Source: Alistipes sp.
GTDB lineage: Bacteria; Bacteroidota; Bacteroidia; Bacteroidales; Rikenellaceae
Assembly: GCA_017631035.1 (NCBI GenBank)
Contig: JAGBUB010000028.1
Coordinates: forward strand, 1-64,000
DNA: 64,000 nt
Reading direction: 5' to 3'
The translations under genes and the position numbers were made by a program. Below the pieces are notes generated by a model. It was not told where the DNA came from, did not search any database, and worked only from the letters and a program-made list of their open reading frames with translations. Positions 61,041 through 64,000 of the stretch are shown here, one piece after another. The stretch's first letter is position 1; every line of letters begins with the position of its first letter.

Positions 61041-61439
61041 CTATTCGCCCTTGGCCTCCAAAATGGGCAATCCCGCCTCAGTTGGAATGTAGACAACCTT
61101 GTTGGCGGCAGCATTCTGCTGACGCACCCAAAGATACTGGATATATGTGGGAGTAAGCGAGCCATTCTCAATCTTGATAGCCTCGGCTGCACCGCGCGCA
61201 CGCACCACCTCAGCCTCAGCGTTAAGTTTCTCCGCCTCGAGATTTGCCTTAGCCTCCTCAATCTTGATTTGGCGATTCTGCTCTGCCTGTGCCAATTCGG
61301 CACGACCCTTCATCTCCTGTTGCCACACCTTATAGCGAGGTATTCCAAACAAAAAGAATGCGATAATTGCAACTACTACAAATGTGATGGACAAAACTCC
61401 ACCTGCTGTAATTTTGATTGTAGAATTTCCGTTACTCAT
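61041..61439 (-). CDS. short stomatin/prohibitin-tail-like membrane protein
   Basis: 132 residues. One membrane segment (about 12-33: GGVLSITFVVVAIIAFFLFG), then a charged helix/coiled coil (KGRAELAQAEQNRQIKIEEAKANLEAEKLNAEAEVVRARGAAEA, about 43-87) and a conserved-looking end (GSLTPTYIQYLWVRQQNAAANKVVYIPT). The end resembles the region after the SPFH domain in stomatin/HflK/prohibitin proteins, but the SPFH domain itself is missing. Intact frame with its own start, so not obviously a remnant. Function unknown. Confidence 0.75.
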   Translation of the reverse strand: MSNGNSTIKITAGGVLSITFVVVAIIAFFLFGIPRYKVWQQEMKGRAELAQAEQNRQIKIEEAKANLEAEKLNAEAEVVRARGAAEAIKIENGSLTPTYIQYLWVRQQNAAANKVVYIPTEAGLPILEAKGE

Positions 61440-61470
61440 AAGTCAAAGTTTTAGGTGGTTAATACTCATT

Positions 61471-62670
61471 TTACAACATATCCAGACACTCTCTGATGAT
61501 TCTCACGCTGTCGCGGATTTCATCATCGGTGATTACCAGCGGTGCCGATATGCGGAATGCCGTATCGCAGAACAGGAACCAATCGCTCAAGATTCCTCGC
61601 TCGATAAAGAGATCCATAATGCGGTACAACTTCTCGCTCTCGCCCAACTCAATGGCAAGCAACAATCCTGCACGACGAATCTCCTTCACAGCAGGATGGT
61701 TCTTGAGCAGCTCCTCGTACAGAGCACCCTTACGCTCGACATCCTCTACAACCTTATTCTCCTGCAGGAATCGCATCGCAGCCAAGCCCGCCGCACAGCA
61801 TACGGGATGACCACCAAAGGTTGTAATATGACCCAAAACGGGGTCGTGCGTTAGTGTAGACATTATCTCCTGACTCGACACAAACGCTCCGAGCGGCATA
61901 CCGCCACCCAGGGCCTTGGCCAAGCAGACAATATCGGGCGTTACGCCATACTTCTGCATAGCAAACATCTCGCCCGTGCGACCCATACCTACCTGAATCT
62001 CATCGAAGATAAGCAACGCGCCCACCTCCGTGCAACGCTTGCGCAAAGCCTGCAGGTAACCATCTTTCGGAGGTCTTACTCCAGCCTCGCCCTGCACGGG
62101 TTCACACAATACGCAAGCCGTACGCTCGGTAATCTGCGCCAAATCCTCCACGCAGTTGAAACGTATAGCCTTGGTATCGGGCAACAGCGGACGGAAAGCA
62201 TTCTTCCACTCCTCACCCTCGGGTGCTCCCATCATACTCATTGCTCCGTGCGTGGAGCCGTGATATGCCTGACGCATAGAGATCATCTCGGTACGGTGGG
62301 TATAACGTTTTGCCAATTTCAGCGCTCCCTCGACAGCCTCGGCGCCCGAATTAAGGAAATAGACCGTATCGAGTGGCTCGGGCAGGGTCTCGGCCAGCAG
62401 ACGTGCAAACTCAACCTGCGGACGCTCGACCATCTCGCCATAGACCATAATATGCATATAATCAGCCGCCTGACGCTGCACAGCCTCTACTACGGCACGA
62501 TTGCCGTGGCCGACATTATTTACCGATACACCCGACACCAAATCGTAGTACGGCTTACCCTCGGGCGTATAGAAAAATACTCCCTCGGCACGCGCCACCT
62601 CGATAAGTTGTGGTGCGGGCGAAGTTTGCGCCACGTGACGCAGGAACTGTGTTCTTAATATATCATTCAT
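61471..62670 (-). CDS. class III aminotransferase (acetylornithine/ornithine aminotransferase-like)
   Basis: 399 residues. Motifs: YDLVSGVSVNNVGHGNRAVV, YFLNSGAEAVEGALKLAKRYT, AYHGSTHGAMSMMG, CEPVQGEAGVRPP, IFDEIQVGMGRTGEMFA, the PLP lysine in CLAKALGGGMPLGAFV and HITTFGGHPVCCAAGLAA. Class III PLP enzyme; the group includes ArgD, ornithine and 4-aminobutyrate aminotransferases. No arginine genes are adjacent, so the substrate stays open. Confidence 0.88.
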   Translation of the reverse strand: MNDILRTQFLRHVAQTSPAPQLIEVARAEGVFFYTPEGKPYYDLVSGVSVNNVGHGNRAVVEAVQRQAADYMHIMVYGEMVERPQVEFARLLAETLPEPLDTVYFLNSGAEAVEGALKLAKRYTHRTEMISMRQAYHGSTHGAMSMMGAPEGEEWKNAFRPLLPDTKAIRFNCVEDLAQITERTACVLCEPVQGEAGVRPPKDGYLQALRKRCTEVGALLIFDEIQVGMGRTGEMFAMQKYGVTPDIVCLAKALGGGMPLGAFVSSQEIMSTLTHDPVLGHITTFGGHPVCCAAGLAAMRFLQENKVVEDVERKGALYEELLKNHPAVKEIRRAGLLLAIELGESEKLYRIMDLFIERGILSDWFLFCDTAFRISAPLVITDDEIRDSVRIIRECLDML

Positions 62671-62730
62671 AACTTAACGTGCTTGCGTGAAACTTGGCTC
62701 TGCTGCCTGCTTACCACTGAATGCAAATTC

Positions 62731-63441
62731 TTATAGAGGAAATTGACGCTGGAGAATACGCTCCGCATCCTTGACCGACGACATTACCCAGCGAAATAAT
62801 ATCTTGCGCGTATCATCATCCTTAAGTTGCCAATCAATCGACGGCGTAAGGCGCATACGCTGCGAAAGCATATAAATCAAAATCGCAGCAGAAGCCGACA
62901 CGTTAAGACTCTCGACCATACCGCACATCGGAATGCGCAGATACTCATCGGCCGCCTCGATAATCTCATCCGACACGCCTGCGTGCTCAGTACCGAACAC
63001 CAAGCAGAAGGGACCCTTGGCCACATCGAAGGTCTCGGGGGTACAACTCTCGCGGTGAGGTGTAGTGGCAACCAAACGGTAGCCTGCACCCTTCAGCGTA
63101 GCAATAGCCTCGGCCGTAGAGTCGTGGCGGGTGATATCGACCCACTTATCGGTTCCGCGAACTATATTGACGTTGGGATTGAACTTGCAACGTGTCTCCA
63201 CCGTATGCAAATCCTGCAAGCCAAAAGCCTCGCAGTGGCGCACCAGAGCCGATGCATTCTGCGGGTGAAAGGTATTCTCCGTAAGAATGGTCATATAGCG
63301 AGTACGCGATGAGAGCGTGCGACGCAACACCTCGCGACGCTCATCGGTAAGGAATGACTCCATATATGCCGTGCGCTCATCGTACCACTCGGCGCTATGA
63401 GGCTCGGCAATTAGTTTATTTACGATATTTGTCATCTTCAT
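62731..63441 (-). CDS. TrmH-family tRNA/rRNA 2'-O-methyltransferase
   Basis: 236 residues. SPOUT methylase: ILTENTFHPQNASALVRHCEAFGL, FCLVFGTEHAGVSDEIIE and IPMCGMVESLNVSASAAILIYM (trefoil-knot motifs 1-3). The helical N- and C-terminal additions (RRTLSSRTRYM; MRLTPSIDWQL) fit TrmH (tRNA guanosine-18) better than RlmB. The start overlaps the 3' end of rsgA by 26 bp (an ATG at 63435 is an alternative). Confidence 0.85.
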   Translation of the reverse strand: MKMTNIVNKLIAEPHSAEWYDERTAYMESFLTDERREVLRRTLSSRTRYMTILTENTFHPQNASALVRHCEAFGLQDLHTVETRCKFNPNVNIVRGTDKWVDITRHDSTAEAIATLKGAGYRLVATTPHRESCTPETFDVAKGPFCLVFGTEHAGVSDEIIEAADEYLRIPMCGMVESLNVSASAAILIYMLSQRMRLTPSIDWQLKDDDTRKILFRWVMSSVKDAERILQRQFPL

Positions 63442-64000
63442 CCATTATTTTTAGGTAACTCTCATAGCGCGGATAGGCAATCTCGCCCCTCTGCACTGCC
63501 TCCACTACGGCACAATGTGGCTCGTGGGTATGAGAACAATTATAGAATCGGCACTCGGGCAAGTAGCGCATCATCTCGGGGAAGTAGTGCGCCAGCTCGG
63601 CATCCTCAATGTCAATCAGACCGAAGCCCTTAATGCCAGGAGTATCAATTATATATCCACCCTCCGACAGGGGATAAACAGTGGAGAATGTAGTGGTGTG
63701 CTTGCCCTTGTGATGGCTCTGCGAAATCTCGCCCGTGCGGATATCCAGACCAGGTTCAACGGCCGCCACAAGTGTAGATTTTCCTACGCCCGAATTGCCC
63801 GACAGGAGCGTAGTTTTTCCGCGCAACAGTTCGCGTACCTCGTCAACGCCTTCGCCCTCGGTGGCCGACACCTCGACAATGCGATAACCGGCACTCTCAT
63901 ATATTGCGTGGAACTCCTCTATAGCCTCGGGACGTGTACGCGCCAAGTCCATCTTGGCCAGCAGAATAACTACGGGCACCTTATAGGCCTCGCAGGTGAC
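63416..64000 (-). CDS. rsgA: ribosome small-subunit-dependent GTPase RsgA (5' end beyond window)
   Basis: The frame is open to the right edge (195 codons including the stop visible), so the apparent start at 63979 is not the real one. The circularly permuted GTPase is clear: VVILLAKMDLA (G4), then GNSGVGKSTLVAAVEPG (G1, P-loop), HTTTFSTVYPL (G2 region) and DTPGIKGFGL (G3), followed by the zinc module CRFYNCSHTHEPHC. The N-terminal OB domain lies outside the window. RsgA assists late 30S maturation. Confidence 0.94.
   Translation of the reverse strand, partial: VTCEAYKVPVVILLAKMDLARTRPEAIEEFHAIYESAGYRIVEVSATEGEGVDEVRELLRGKTTLLSGNSGVGKSTLVAAVEPGLDIRTGEISQSHHKGKHTTTFSTVYPLSEGGYIIDTPGIKGFGLIDIEDAELAHYFPEMMRYLPECRFYNCSHTHEPHCAVVEAVQRGEIAYPRYESYLKIMDEDDKYRK

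Noticed and set aside
1..64000. Search for CRISPR arrays, transposases, phage genes and rRNA
   Set aside because: No regularly spaced repeats with unique spacers, no integrase/transposase/Cas proteins and no rRNA sequence were seen.

Overview
The window looks like a chromosome segment of a gut-type Bacteroidota, most likely a Bacteroidales close to Alistipes/Rikenellaceae (genus is inference). The support is: Bacteroidota sigma-factor promoters of the form TTTG-N19/20-TAnnTTTG in front of many genes, no Shine-Dalgarno-like sequences, many TonB-dependent receptors and lipoproteins, a frdCAB succinate/fumarate oxidoreductase, a BspA-type leucine-rich-repeat protein, hexameric NADP glutamate dehydrogenase and a pheA-aminotransferase-tyrA-DAHP synthase/chorismate mutase operon. 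Base composition is near balanced, except for one AT-rich patch at about 27.6-28.4 kb.

Layout. 1-1.2 kb: 3' part of an LRR surface protein made of 69-bp repeats. 1.2-1.8 kb: tandem terminator-like hairpins and long imperfect palindromes. 1.8-4.9 kb (minus): TPP riboswitch, TonB receptor and PnuC-type permease, read as a thiamine uptake operon. 5.0-10.9 kb (plus): rpe, ABC-F, rlmB, YgjP-like protease, C1 peptidase and CYTH protein in one tight operon. 10.9-12.8 kb (minus): FadL-like porin and 5-formyl-THF cyclo-ligase. 13.1-16.6 kb: frdCAB. 16.9-22.4 kb: Gly-rich TonB-type protein, tRNA-Leu(CAA) and a DPP-IV-like peptidase. 22.6-27.5 kb: tatA-tatC-sugar isomerase-Gfo/Idh/MocA oxidoreductase-DUF1080 lipoprotein, which reads as an export system joined to a keto-sugar module. 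28.4-32.1 kb: TonB receptor divergent from a LuxR-type pseudo-receiver regulator and a nitroreductase lipoprotein. 32.1-36.4 kb: aromatic amino acid operon headed by a Phe/Tyr-rich leader peptide and alternative RNA hairpins. 36.5-41.6 kb: alpha/beta hydrolase, MurF-like ligase and Ddl-like ligase, followed by a repetitive lipoprotein and a small beta-barrel. 41.7-43.9 kb (minus): glpF and glpK. 44.1-50.2 kb (minus): Wza/SLBB, Wzz, WecA-like transferase and an aminotransferase. 50.4-56.9 kb: flavin reductase, Ig-like lipoprotein, gdhA, BNR-propeller protein and metallophosphoesterase. 56.9-64 kb: a 53-residue membrane peptide, CtpA-type protease, DUF3078 protein, nfo, a mini stomatin-like protein, class III aminotransferase, TrmH-like methylase and rsgA (cut by the window edge).

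The most interesting observations are the pheA leader (a stretch FFFKRFYYY in a 22-codon ORF whose 3' end competes with a downstream segment for the same RNA strand), the Tat operon carrying its own probable cargo, whose Tat motif has lost one arginine, the regulator with an apparently leaderless start, and the unlisted small ORF placed 2 nt after the protease gene. No phage, transposase, CRISPR array or rRNA gene was seen.
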